NCBI RefSeq assembly: GCF_003382275.1
Contig: NZ_QTJX01000001.1
Coordinates: forward strand, 186,001-250,000
Reading direction: 5' to 3'
Length of the DNA: 64,000 nucleotides
Origin: Flagellimonas nanhaiensis
GTDB taxonomy: Bacteria; Bacteroidota; Bacteroidia; Flavobacteriales; Flavobacteriaceae
Shown: positions 1 to 9,018 of the stretch, in pieces
Layout: every line of letters starts with the position of its first letter
Position numbering within the stretch: the stretch's first letter is position 1
The notes under the pieces: generated by a model
What the model saw: only the letters and a program-made list of their open reading frames with translations
Database searches by the model: none
Told to the model about the DNA's origin: nothing
Translations under genes and position numbers: made by a program

Positions 1-794
1 TCAATTTTATAGAAGGGAATGGGGTTTCCAACACCAATGTTTGGTCTTTGGTAAGGCAGACCACACTAGGTTCTGGAGACTCTGGGTTACATATAAATTA
101 TGGTACTCAGAATCGTCATGATAATACAACCTATGTAACTTTTAAAAATGACGGCAAAGTAGGTATAGGAACCGCAGTCCCAAGTCAAAAATTGGAGATT
201 TACAATTCAAATTTGTTCAATACCAATATGAATCCTGAATCCCAGGATCATATCTCCTTCACCTCAAATACCCCAGGGATTGGAAACTTTTTCGGTGGAA
301 TAACTTGGAAAACCGGATCGAGGAGAAGGGCGGCCATTGCAGCTGTCCAAGAACACACAGATTCTGATCATATTGGACTTGCATTTTTTACCCAGGGCAC
401 TGATGGTCCAGGGCCAATTTACGAGAGTCTTAGAATTGCGAGGAATGGTAATATTGGCATTGGCACCACTACTCCAGATGCGAAACTAGCGGTCAACGGA
501 AATATCCATGCTAAAGAGGTAAAGGTGGACTTAATGGGTTGGCCGGATTATGTCTTCAAAAAAGGACATGACCTCCCTACTTTAAAAGAAGTGGAAAAAC
601 ATATCCAAGAAAAAGGCCATCTCATAAATATACCATCTGCAAGCGAAGTGGAGGAAAATGGAATTCAATTGGGAGAAATGAACAAGTTGTTGTTAGAGAA
701 GATTGAAGAACTAACACTGTATGTAATCGAACTGAAGAAAGAAAATCAAAACCAACAAAAAGAAATAGAGCAACTAAAAAAGCAGAAGAAATGA
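1..794 (+). CDS. Tail-fibre-like protein, C-terminal part (5' end outside window)
   Basis: The frame is open from base 3 to the window edge, so the gene is cut at its 5' end; a TTG at 48 is in frame but is not needed as a start. The product has repeated GIGT(T)TP turns of the kind found in trimeric beta-helical fibres (about 160-200 and 450-480). It ends in the flavobacterial module WPDYVF ... LPTLKEVEKHI ... NGIQLGEMNKLLLEKIEELTLY, followed by a lysine- and glutamine-rich coiled coil (from about base 530). The role as a surface fibre or adhesin is inferred. The stop overlaps the next start by four bases (ATGA), so the two genes are probably translationally coupled. Confidence 0.75.
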   Translation, partial: NFIEGNGVSNTNVWSLVRQTTLGSGDSGLHINYGTQNRHDNTTYVTFKNDGKVGIGTAVPSQKLEIYNSNLFNTNMNPESQDHISFTSNTPGIGNFFGGITWKTGSRRRAAIAAVQEHTDSDHIGLAFFTQGTDGPGPIYESLRIARNGNIGIGTTTPDAKLAVNGNIHAKEVKVDLMGWPDYVFKKGHDLPTLKEVEKHIQEKGHLINIPSASEVEENGIQLGEMNKLLLEKIEELTLYVIELKKENQNQQKEIEQLKKQKK

Positions 795-1837
795 AAATAA
801 AAACGTCTTTGGGCAGCTTGTTGCTATTCATCCCAATAATCTCGATTTCACAAACGCATGCCGACGCAAGCATAGAAAATGATCTATATGTCAATTACAA
901 TACGTATTCCAGTGGATCAACTGGCGACGGTAGAGGGAACCTCATACTTTTTGGCGATGGTAGTAATGGTGGGGGATGGCAATCTTCCATTAAATGGTCA
1001 GGAAGGGATGGTTTTAATAGTTCAACTAGTAGTGGTACAAGGGTAAATGCCGAAATCGGCATCACCAACGTGGGCACTTACGGGAAGGCAGATTTAGTAT
1101 TCAAGACAAAAGGTTCCAATGATAACAACGCACCCACTCAAAAAATGCGTATTAGAGATAATGGAAATATTTCTGTTGGAAGCGAGATTTACCCGAAATC
1201 CCAATTTGTGGTAACAAGTAATTTTGGCGCAAATGTATCGGGTTCAACAGGAGGAAATGCCATTTTTGGTTCCAATATAAGTGTGGTCCAAGGCGGAGCT
1301 GACCATAATAAATTGATAACACCATCCAGCCATAATGGAAACTATGGCTATTCTGGAATGAGGAGCAGTTGGGGGAAATTATATTTCTACACAAAATATG
1401 GAAACACTACTCAAGGAGAAGTCATTACAGATGACCCTCGGATGATTATTGATCATTCTGGGAATATAGGAATCGGCACCACCAACCCAGGAACATGGAA
1501 ACTTGCCGTGAAAGGCAAAATCCGAGCAGAAGAGATCAAAGTGGAGACCGGTTGGGCCGATTATGTCTTTGATGAGGATTATCACCTCCCCACACTAGAA
1601 GAAGTGGAAAAGCACATTCAAGAAAAAGGCCATCTCATCAATATTCCATCTGCTGAGGAAGTGGAAGAAAATGGAATTCAATTGGGAGAGATGAACAAGT
1701 TGCTGTTGGAGAAAATAGAAGAATTGACCCTATATACCCTACAGCAGCAAAAAGAAATTGATATTCAAAAAGAGATAAACCAAAAACTGGAAAATAGGCT
1801 GTTAAAACTAGAAAACGAACAGAAAACCCATGAATAA
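791..1837 (+). CDS. Secreted tail-fibre-like protein, paralogue of the preceding gene
   Basis: 348 residues with a Sec signal peptide (MKIKTSLGSLLLFIPIISIS, cleavage near residue 20-25). The middle is beta-rich with GNIGIGTTNPG turns, as in trimeric fibres. Residues about 250-320 repeat the C-terminal module of the upstream gene (WADYVF, LPTLEEVEKHIQ, NGIQLGEMNKLLLEKIEEL), and a heptad-like coiled coil closes the chain. The two modules are also very similar as DNA (about 600-715 against 1615-1730), which suggests a recent duplication or gene conversion. Overlaps with both neighbours put it in the same operon. Surface display is inferred; there is no T9SS sorting domain. Confidence 0.8.
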   Translation: MKIKTSLGSLLLFIPIISISQTHADASIENDLYVNYNTYSSGSTGDGRGNLILFGDGSNGGGWQSSIKWSGRDGFNSSTSSGTRVNAEIGITNVGTYGKADLVFKTKGSNDNNAPTQKMRIRDNGNISVGSEIYPKSQFVVTSNFGANVSGSTGGNAIFGSNISVVQGGADHNKLITPSSHNGNYGYSGMRSSWGKLYFYTKYGNTTQGEVITDDPRMIIDHSGNIGIGTTNPGTWKLAVKGKIRAEEIKVETGWADYVFDEDYHLPTLEEVEKHIQEKGHLINIPSAEEVEENGIQLGEMNKLLLEKIEELTLYTLQQQKEIDIQKEINQKLENRLLKLENEQKTHE

Positions 1838-2408
1838 TAAATCTAAAACAAATCACCAAAAAGCAGGTGCTTCAATGAACAAACTGGCACTGCCTCTATC
1901 CCTGTTGGCCTTATTGGCAAGCGTAGCCACATTTTATATTTCCCACTCCAAGTCAGAACTGGTCTATGTGGACATTAACAAATTGGTGGAAGGCTATGAA
2001 CGGACCAAGGTAGAGCGTGAGTCCTTTAATAAAAAGGCAAGTACACTCAAGGCCAACGTGGACAGTTTAATGGTGGATTGGCAGAATGAGCTAAAGGATT
2101 ATGAAAAAGAACGTTCCTCAATGACCAAGAAGGAATTGGAACTGAAACAGCAGTTGTTGCAGAACAAGCAACAACAGATTGCCAACTACCAACAGGCCAT
2201 TCAGAAACAGATTCAAGATGAAGATCAAAAAATGACCCAGACCGTAATCAACGATATCAACGATTATGTAAAAGAATATGGTAAAAAGGAAGGCTACCGC
2301 ATCATTTTCGGGGCCAAAGGTAGTGGAAACATAATGTATGCGGAAGAGGTTTCAGATTTGACACAGACCGTGTTGGAAGGTTTGAACGCAGAATATCAAG
2401 GAATCTAG
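1830..2408 (+). CDS. OmpH/Skp-family periplasmic chaperone-like protein
   Basis: 192 residues: one hydrophobic segment (about residues 17-37), then the OmpH/Skp pattern LVYVDINKLVEGYE, a long charged coiled coil (about 50-140), and the family ending GYRIIFGAKGSGNIMYAE. Skp/OmpH proteins form jellyfish-shaped trimers that hold unfolded outer-membrane or exported proteins in the periplasm. The membrane segment is not clearly cleavable, so the protein may stay anchored. An ATG at 1875 is an alternative start that places the hydrophobic segment directly at the N terminus. Its place between fibre-like and giant RHS genes suggests a dedicated chaperone for them; this is inference. Confidence 0.8.
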   Translation: MNNKSKTNHQKAGASMNKLALPLSLLALLASVATFYISHSKSELVYVDINKLVEGYERTKVERESFNKKASTLKANVDSLMVDWQNELKDYEKERSSMTKKELELKQQLLQNKQQQIANYQQAIQKQIQDEDQKMTQTVINDINDYVKEYGKKEGYRIIFGAKGSGNIMYAEEVSDLTQTVLEGLNAEYQGI

Positions 2409-2409
2409 T

Positions 2410-3054
2410 ATGGGAATAGCAAACCGAATATTCTTTAAAAAGAAGATGGGGATTTGTGCAATGACAATTGCACTGTTGTGCTCAGTGGCGTCATGCAAAC
2501 CGAACACTTTTGATTCAGTGTCCAAACTATGGTCTCATGTAAAGGATGAAGAGAATGGATACCATCACCAAAAAATGGTAGGCAATGTAATCTATACTTT
2601 GACTTATCGGCCCACAGACATCTTGGTTAAACAGGCACTTGGGGATAACTATACCGAGTTCAAGGTAGACAGTCTTAGGAACAAATATGGCGATTACCTG
2701 TATTTCAATCTAAGTATGAGCGCCAATGATCAAGAACTGCTCAACAGCAAGGCGAGTGATAGGAACGCCTTTGGAGCCATGGTGAACCAACTGGCATTTG
2801 GAATGGCAGAAAAGGTACACCTTATTGGTCAAAAAAGAGATACCATTCCTATGGCGGACTATAGCTATCCAAGAATGTATGGCATGTCCAATAGCACAAA
2901 TATGTTACTGGTATATCCCAAAGATCCAAGATTGTTGAAAGGAGAATTCTTCCATTTTACCATAGAAGACTTAGGTTTTTCTACAGGAGAGGTCGGATTT
3001 AAAATCCCAACAAAAAGCTTAACCAACGAACCAAAATTGAATTTTAAGGTATGA
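2410..3054 (+). CDS. Hypothetical lipoprotein
   Basis: 214 residues. The N terminus is basic, then hydrophobic, and ends in a lipobox-like SVASC at about residues 25-29, so lipid attachment at that cysteine is likely. The remainder (KLWSHVKDEENGYHHQ..., later FHFTIEDLGFSTGEVGF) is soluble and matches no family I know. It starts one base after the chaperone stop and overlaps the next gene by four bases (ATGA). Its conserved spacing in the operon suggests a role in export or surface assembly of the RHS proteins, but nothing in the sequence proves it. Confidence 0.65.
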   Translation: MGIANRIFFKKKMGICAMTIALLCSVASCKPNTFDSVSKLWSHVKDEENGYHHQKMVGNVIYTLTYRPTDILVKQALGDNYTEFKVDSLRNKYGDYLYFNLSMSANDQELLNSKASDRNAFGAMVNQLAFGMAEKVHLIGQKRDTIPMADYSYPRMYGMSNSTNMLLVYPKDPRLLKGEFFHFTIEDLGFSTGEVGFKIPTKSLTNEPKLNFKV

Positions 3055-3659
3055 AGAATGAACTAAAAATGGGATTGGCCTTGATAGGATCATTCATATT
3101 ATCAAACCCAATTGTTGGACAAAAGGCACCTGTTTTGATTAAGTTTCACGATGGCCGTGTAATGGAAGGGTTGGGTAAGTTGAAAAACAATGAAGTTAAG
3201 TATTGGTCTCAAAAAAAAGCAAAACCTCAATATTTTTCCTTCCAGGAATTGGAGTCATTTAGAATTAAGCAAGGGGCTGAATGGGGTAGATACCGCAGTA
3301 TTCAAGTGAAAAATGTGGAAGGACCGATTATGCTCGAATTGAAATTAGCTGGAAAAGTTAGTTTATATCAACAAAGCTCCCATGGATATATGCCAACTGG
3401 GCCTGGTGGTGTTGGCAGTGTTGGAGGAACCGGTTTTGGTGGAGGACAATTCTATGCCATAAACCGTTATTACCTTAAAAAAGAAAATGAAGAAGCCATA
3501 CATATGGGTTCAAATCAACTTTTTGAAAAAAGCTTCAAAAAAGCGGCTTCAGAATACTTTAAAAATTGTCCCTCTTTAGTGGAGAAACTCCAGAAAAGGG
3601 AATATAAAAAGAAACACATAGAAGAGGTTGTAGCCTATTACAATAACAAATGCAATTAA
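3051..3659 (+). CDS. Hypothetical secreted protein
   Basis: 202 residues with a signal peptide (MKNELKMGLALIGSFILSNP, cleavage near IVGQ). The first half looks like a small beta domain (LIKFHDGRVMEGLGKLKNNEVKYW...). A glycine-rich loop follows (about 120-140, GPGGVGSVGGTGFGGGQF), and the C terminus is helical and lysine-rich (KKAASEYFKNCPSLVEKLQ...). I do not recognise a family. It is coupled to the lipoprotein upstream (four-base overlap) and precedes the RHS A gene by 17 bases from its likely start. Confidence 0.6.
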   Translation: MKNELKMGLALIGSFILSNPIVGQKAPVLIKFHDGRVMEGLGKLKNNEVKYWSQKKAKPQYFSFQELESFRIKQGAEWGRYRSIQVKNVEGPIMLELKLAGKVSLYQQSSHGYMPTGPGGVGSVGGTGFGGGQFYAINRYYLKKENEEAIHMGSNQLFEKSFKKAASEYFKNCPSLVEKLQKREYKKKHIEEVVAYYNNKCN

Positions 3660-3676
3660 ATAATCAAATATCAACG

Positions 3677-6600
3677 ATGAAGAAAACCAAATTTTCCCAC
3701 AAAGTCATGGCAGTGTTTTTAACACTTACTTTTCTGCCCAGTTTAGTTCCTGTAAATATGTTATTGGCTTCCAATAATGGGCCAACAACACCTGAAGCCA
3801 CAAGTTTTGAACCTGTGGATGCTACGGATATGGTAAACCTGTCAACAGGAAACCTCAGTTACGTATTACCATTGTTGAATGTGCCATCACCCGAAGGGGG
3901 GTACCCTTTGGCTTTGGCGTATCATGCAGGTATTGCCATGGATCAAGAAGCTTCATGGGTAGGGCTTGGATGGAACCTGAACCCTGGGGCCATTAACAGG
4001 TCAGTCAATGGCTATCCCGATGACTACAATTCAGCATTGTTGACGGAATATTTCTATGATGAAGGGGGTAGTGAAGAGGTATATTCCTTGTCTGTAGGGT
4101 ATACATCACCTGAAGGACAAGTTTCGGTTGGTTTAGGGTTATCCTGGGGGAGTAATTTGAGTTTGGGAGGAACGGTTAGTGTAGGTTTTGGTTACAAATT
4201 TGCAGGAGATGCAGGCAGCATAGGAGGAAATCTATCCGTGGGGAGAAACACGGGATTTAGTTTAGGAGGGACAACGGCAGGTGGTCTATCATTGGGAGCC
4301 GGCGTTTCTGGAAGTGGTTTTAATGGATCCATTGGGATTAAAAATGATTCAGGGTTTAAGATTGGAGCCTCAACTTCTGGAAACGTTAACCTTGGGTACA
4401 GTGGCGAAACAGGGAATGGCAATTCAAGTTATGTGGGGATAAGCATGTCTTCATCAGGGGTGGGAATAAATGGAGGAGTTACTAATCTAACTGGAAATGA
4501 TGTAGACGGCGGCGTTGGTGTTGGCCTCCAATTGGCTTTCAGTAACACAGTAAAAATGGGGGATTATGTCGTCAAATCCAGTGGATACAATATTCCTTTG
4601 GTGGTTCCAACTCCTATAGGTTTTTTTAGTCTATCCTTTGGAAAGCAGAAGTTTCGTTATTATCTGGGAAAAAAAGAAGAGAATTACGTAAATGGGCCTG
4701 TTTATTTTGCTCAATCTCAGAACCCTACGGAAATTGTTGATTATTGTTGTGTTAGAGGACCCAATAATGTTTGTATTCAAACTTGCCAAAAAACGATAAC
4801 ATTGGGGGAGTCTTTTATGGATATAAATGAATTTTCGATTGATAGCGAATTAATAAGTTCTTCAACTGATGTGACGAATAACAATCCTGTTTTTCCAAAT
4901 TATGATCGTTATAATGTTCAGGCGCAAGGGCTATCAGGCGGAATGACAAGTAGGATATTTGAAAATGGGGCGCTGTTTGGTCTGACAAATCGGACTAACA
5001 GTGATGATTTTACATTGGATTATTTAATTGATGGTTCATCGACAGCGCCACCAGATCATACGCAATTCAACCAGACTCCAAACTTTTATTTTGATAATGA
5101 AATCAGCACCCACTTAAATACATATGAAGCTAACTTTGACTCTTCAACATCAAATAATACCATTATCACTGATTACTTTTCAGGACCTACTAATGTTACT
5201 CCAAATACAAGACGTAAAACTGGAAATTACATTGAGTATTATACCAATGCTGAGATTTTGGATAATTACAGCTCGATTAAAGGTTTAGGGTATTTAAAGC
5301 CTGCAAATACTGGATTTAATAGAGATGCCAAACCTCTACAAGGAATCGGAGCATTTAAGATTACCGCAGCGGACGGTAAAACATATCATTATTCCTTACC
5401 TGTTTATAATCACGAAACTGTTACCCGTACATTCGGAATAATAAAAAATAATAATGATAGCCCAAAGACTGAAAGTGATTCCTATTTTGAAAAGCGGCAA
5501 TTGGAACCTTATGCCACGCATTGGTTACTGACTGCTGTGACAGGGCCTGATTATGTTGATAAAAACGCCAATGGTTATGCCGACAGGGGAGACTACGGCT
5601 ATTGGACGAGTTTTGAGTATGGAAAGTGGTCCGATGCCTTTGTTTGGCAAACGCCTTACGGGAAAGATTATTTAACTAATCCAGATGATGATGATATAAA
5701 GACTTGGATCAAGGGGAGAAAGGAAATGTATTATTTGGATAAAGTAAAAACTAGGACCCATACTGCATTATTTGTAAAAGAGGAACGATTGGATGGCCGT
5801 TCTGTAGATTGGGCCTATAATTCTGTTTCCCATATTGATGACTTGAATCAAAACAGTGGTGACTATGTGAATCGCTTTACTATCCCCTCACAAAATCAGC
5901 TGCGTCTTCAGAAAATCATTTTGCTTAACGAGGAGGATGATACCATTACGAAACACTATGGCGCTTCTTCCTCCCAGAGTTTTACCATTTCGTTTAACGA
6001 TTCTGAAAAACCTAGCGAAACGGTCTATATTAACATATTGGACAATGTACTGGATACAGGGGATAACATCTCCAGTATTCAAGACAAAATCGTTAAAAGT
6101 ATTGAGTTCAATTATGATAACAGTTTGGTAACCGGAGCACCCAACACTCAAAACAGTTTTGGCAGATCTACATTGTTAGGAGTTAGTTTTAAAGGAAAAC
6201 AAGGTATTCAATTGTTACCACCATATACTTTTGATTACTGGCATAGTACTTTAAGCTATAATGTAGATAGAAGAGATAATTATGGATACTATGAAAACCT
6301 TAATGATGCATGGTCTCTAAGGACCATAAATACTCCTGAAGGAGGCCAATTGGAAATTGAATATGAGACCAATAAATTTAAAAGCATCACTAATCAGCTG
6401 GAGTTTACGGATTCTGGGCAATACATTTCCGAATTTAATTCCAATAATTATGGAATTACGGATATCAAGTTGACCAATAATACAACTGATGATTTAGGAA
6501 TTTTGTTAGGTGATAAGGTTTACATTGACTACACAAGACAGGAATGTACTGGCACTACCACCTCTATTAAATATTCATACAAAGGACTGGGAACAATAAC

Positions 6601-8974
6601 TTCAAATTTAGGAGGTGGGGTTTATTTGGCATCCTTGGATGGGAACCAAACCACAGAATCGCTTAGTATACCATGTTATCACATAAATCTTACCCCCACA
6701 AACTCTGTTGAAGTAACATATTATCCTAGAACATCTGTACTTTATGAACAAGGCGGCATTCGTGCTAAATCTATTACTGCTACCAATGGGGCGGATACCT
6801 ATAAAACGGTGTATTCGTATGGTGAAAACAAAAGTGGATGGGGGTATGTAAGTTATCTGCCTTTTGATTCAGAACAGCAATTGGAAATTCCTTATAGTGC
6901 GGAACTTCCGGCGCCAAGAGCAATGTATGAATATGTTTCCGTTGAGAACGAAGCTAATGGACAGCCTTCATTGATTGAGACTGTATATAGATTCAACGTG
7001 ATGAAGGAGAAATCCCAGACTTCTATAAAATATGGCGATTTCTATGAAATAGAGACAAATCGCGATAACACATATACTGATGCATCAAACCGAGAAATAG
7101 ATATAAAAAGCTATACAGTTAAAGACAACCTAGCCTCTATTGGACAGCTTTTAGAGGTAAAAACCATAAATAACGAGGGACATATACTGGGTAGAACTTC
7201 AAATGAATATTATACAACCCAGAATGTTCCAATATGGCAAGGCAAGGAATCGTACCAATCATATAAAGAGGTGGACTATGTCCCATCTTACAAAACTGAT
7301 AGGTGGTTAATAAATGCTTCCTCAAGGATTCGCTATCCAAATATGTTAAAGTCGACTACTTCATATAATGGAGGATATTCGTATACCACAGAATTCAAGG
7401 ATTTAGATCCGATAACAGGTCAAGCAACAAGGATTCAAACCACTTCTGCTAGAGGTGAGGAGATGAATGTGGTAACTGTGCCTGCTTATACCATTTCTGA
7501 ATATTCAGAAATGGGGAGTAAAGTGGATAATCCGAGCAATAAAAATATGTTGGTTCAAAATGCCATGAGCAAAACCTATTACAATGGTTTGTCCGATTTG
7601 GTTTCGGTTGGAATTACCACCTGGAAGCCTTACGAATATACCTCTACCGAATGGGTAGGTGACCCACCTAATCAGGTCGCTCTGAATAGGAATCATAATG
7701 TTTGGAGAAAACATAAAAACTATACTTGGCAAGGAACCTCTAACTCAGATGGAATTTTCACTGGGTATAATGATTCAAACGATGATGGTTTTGATTGGTC
7801 TTTGGAGGTAGATGATATAGATGTTACTCAAAGTTCAGAATGGAAGCAACTTTCAGAAATTACAGCTTACAATGCGTTTTCTAGTCCTATTGAAGTAATG
7901 GATGTCAACCAAAATCTGGCTTCGACTAAGATGGGGGATGATGATTCGAAAGTTTTTGCAAGCGGAAGTACGAGCAAGGATAAGTTTTTCTATTCTGGTG
8001 CAGAAGATTTACAAGGGCCAAATTCTTCTGGAGGTGTTCAACGTGGAACAGCCTCTTTGTCATCTACAGCCCATACAGGATCCCATGCGCTTCAAGTGGA
8101 TTCAGGAGAAACAGCTTACAGGGTTACAGTAAGCAATGGAGCTGGAGCAGCAAGGGGGTATAAAATTTCGCTTTGGACATTAACCGGTTCTTATACCAAT
8201 GTTCGAGTAAATGTTGGGGGAACAAATATTAATTATGATTCAGATGAAATCATATCTGCAGGAAACTGGACGCAGTTGAATTTTTATACGGACATTCAAA
8301 ATACGAAGAATGTTTATGTTACTACAATGGGTAGTACTGTAATTGTGGATGATTTCAGGATTCACCCTGTTGAAGTGGACATGACATCTTATGTTTATAA
8401 TCAATGGGATGAACTGACATCCATTTTGGGGAGGACCAATCTGGCCACAAAATTTGAATATGATGAGGCAGGGAGACTGATTCGAACATACACCGAAGTT
8501 GGAGATACTCCATCCCTGACCGGCGGTTTCAGAATCATAAGTGAAAACCAGTATAATCATAAGGTAGCCAATGAGTTGGATGCGAATAACAATGGAATCA
8601 TTGACAACAATGAGGTCTATAGTGATATGCAGGTGGCACAATCTGCTTCCAATGGTTACTCCAGCACTGGGGTTCTTACCACTTTACCAAGTGGCGGATC
8701 TGGGAATTATCGATATAGCTATGCTCATGGATTGGTAACTTCATCGGCGGAAGTCTCCGCATTGAACAATTATGGAACAGAAACAACCAATAATCAATTT
8801 ACTATAAGTGCTACCATTCCCTGTTCTGGAGGGTCTTATGGTTACAATGCCTATGCGGTTAAAACTAAAATCCGAGATGTTGGCAGTGGAGAAATTAAGA
8901 TAAAGGTGGCCTATTTCAACAAAGGCTGCGCTGACAATGGAGGTGGAGGAGGTGGAGGAACTCCCCAACAATAA
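3677..8974 (+). CDS. SpvB-like/RHS-YD giant secreted protein (RHS A component)
   Basis: I chose the ATG at 3677 because it begins a clean signal peptide (MKKTKFSHKVMAVFLTLTF); an upstream ATG at 3650 overlaps the previous gene. The product is 1,765 residues. Residues about 43-115 have the SpvB/RHS shell start typical of Bacteroidota (DMVNLSTGNLSYVLPLLNVP, ASWVGLGWNLNPGAI). Residues about 142-295 are Gly/Ser-rich alternating beta sequence. Long YD-like strands follow, then a carbohydrate-binding-like jelly roll (about 1455-1558) and YD repeats (EYDEAGRLIRTYTEV). The end is poly-Gly followed by TPQQ. It lacks an RHS core and toxin tip and probably pairs with the next gene, which starts 11-44 bases downstream. 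Confidence 0.8.
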   Translation: MKKTKFSHKVMAVFLTLTFLPSLVPVNMLLASNNGPTTPEATSFEPVDATDMVNLSTGNLSYVLPLLNVPSPEGGYPLALAYHAGIAMDQEASWVGLGWNLNPGAINRSVNGYPDDYNSALLTEYFYDEGGSEEVYSLSVGYTSPEGQVSVGLGLSWGSNLSLGGTVSVGFGYKFAGDAGSIGGNLSVGRNTGFSLGGTTAGGLSLGAGVSGSGFNGSIGIKNDSGFKIGASTSGNVNLGYSGETGNGNSSYVGISMSSSGVGINGGVTNLTGNDVDGGVGVGLQLAFSNTVKMGDYVVKSSGYNIPLVVPTPIGFFSLSFGKQKFRYYLGKKEENYVNGPVYFAQSQNPTEIVDYCCVRGPNNVCIQTCQKTITLGESFMDINEFSIDSELISSSTDVTNNNPVFPNYDRYNVQAQGLSGGMTSRIFENGALFGLTNRTNSDDFTLDYLIDGSSTAPPDHTQFNQTPNFYFDNEISTHLNTYEANFDSSTSNNTIITDYFSGPTNVTPNTRRKTGNYIEYYTNAEILDNYSSIKGLGYLKPANTGFNRDAKPLQGIGAFKITAADGKTYHYSLPVYNHETVTRTFGIIKNNNDSPKTESDSYFEKRQLEPYATHWLLTAVTGPDYVDKNANGYADRGDYGYWTSFEYGKWSDAFVWQTPYGKDYLTNPDDDDIKTWIKGRKEMYYLDKVKTRTHTALFVKEERLDGRSVDWAYNSVSHIDDLNQNSGDYVNRFTIPSQNQLRLQKIILLNEEDDTITKHYGASSSQSFTISFNDSEKPSETVYINILDNVLDTGDNISSIQDKIVKSIEFNYDNSLVTGAPNTQNSFGRSTLLGVSFKGKQGIQLLPPYTFDYWHSTLSYNVDRRDNYGYYENLNDAWSLRTINTPEGGQLEIEYETNKFKSITNQLEFTDSGQYISEFNSNNYGITDIKLTNNTTDDLGILLGDKVYIDYTRQECTGTTTSIKYSYKGLGTITSNLGGGVYLASLDGNQTTESLSIPCYHINLTPTNSVEVTYYPRTSVLYEQGGIRAKSITATNGADTYKTVYSYGENKSGWGYVSYLPFDSEQQLEIPYSAELPAPRAMYEYVSVENEANGQPSLIETVYRFNVMKEKSQTSIKYGDFYEIETNRDNTYTDASNREIDIKSYTVKDNLASIGQLLEVKTINNEGHILGRTSNEYYTTQNVPIWQGKESYQSYKEVDYVPSYKTDRWLINASSRIRYPNMLKSTTSYNGGYSYTTEFKDLDPITGQATRIQTTSARGEEMNVVTVPAYTISEYSEMGSKVDNPSNKNMLVQNAMSKTYYNGLSDLVSVGITTWKPYEYTSTEWVGDPPNQVALNRNHNVWRKHKNYTWQGTSNSDGIFTGYNDSNDDGFDWSLEVDDIDVTQSSEWKQLSEITAYNAFSSPIEVMDVNQNLASTKMGDDDSKVFASGSTSKDKFFYSGAEDLQGPNSSGGVQRGTASLSSTAHTGSHALQVDSGETAYRVTVSNGAGAARGYKISLWTLTGSYTNVRVNVGGTNINYDSDEIISAGNWTQLNFYTDIQNTKNVYVTTMGSTVIVDDFRIHPVEVDMTSYVYNQWDELTSILGRTNLATKFEYDEAGRLIRTYTEVGDTPSLTGGFRIISENQYNHKVANELDANNNGIIDNNEVYSDMQVAQSASNGYSSTGVLTTLPSGGSGNYRYSYAHGLVTSSAEVSALNNYGTETTNNQFTISATIPCSGGSYGYNAYAVKTKIRDVGSGEIKIKVAYFNKGCADNGGGGGGGTPQQ

Positions 8975-9018
8975 GCCTTATAGAGATGAAATACAACACC
9001 AAAACTAAAATAGAAAAA

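Noticed and set aside
1..1837. Prophage tail-fibre genes
   Set aside because: No capsid, terminase, integrase or other phage gene is near; the C-terminal module is common in flavobacterial chromosomal surface proteins.
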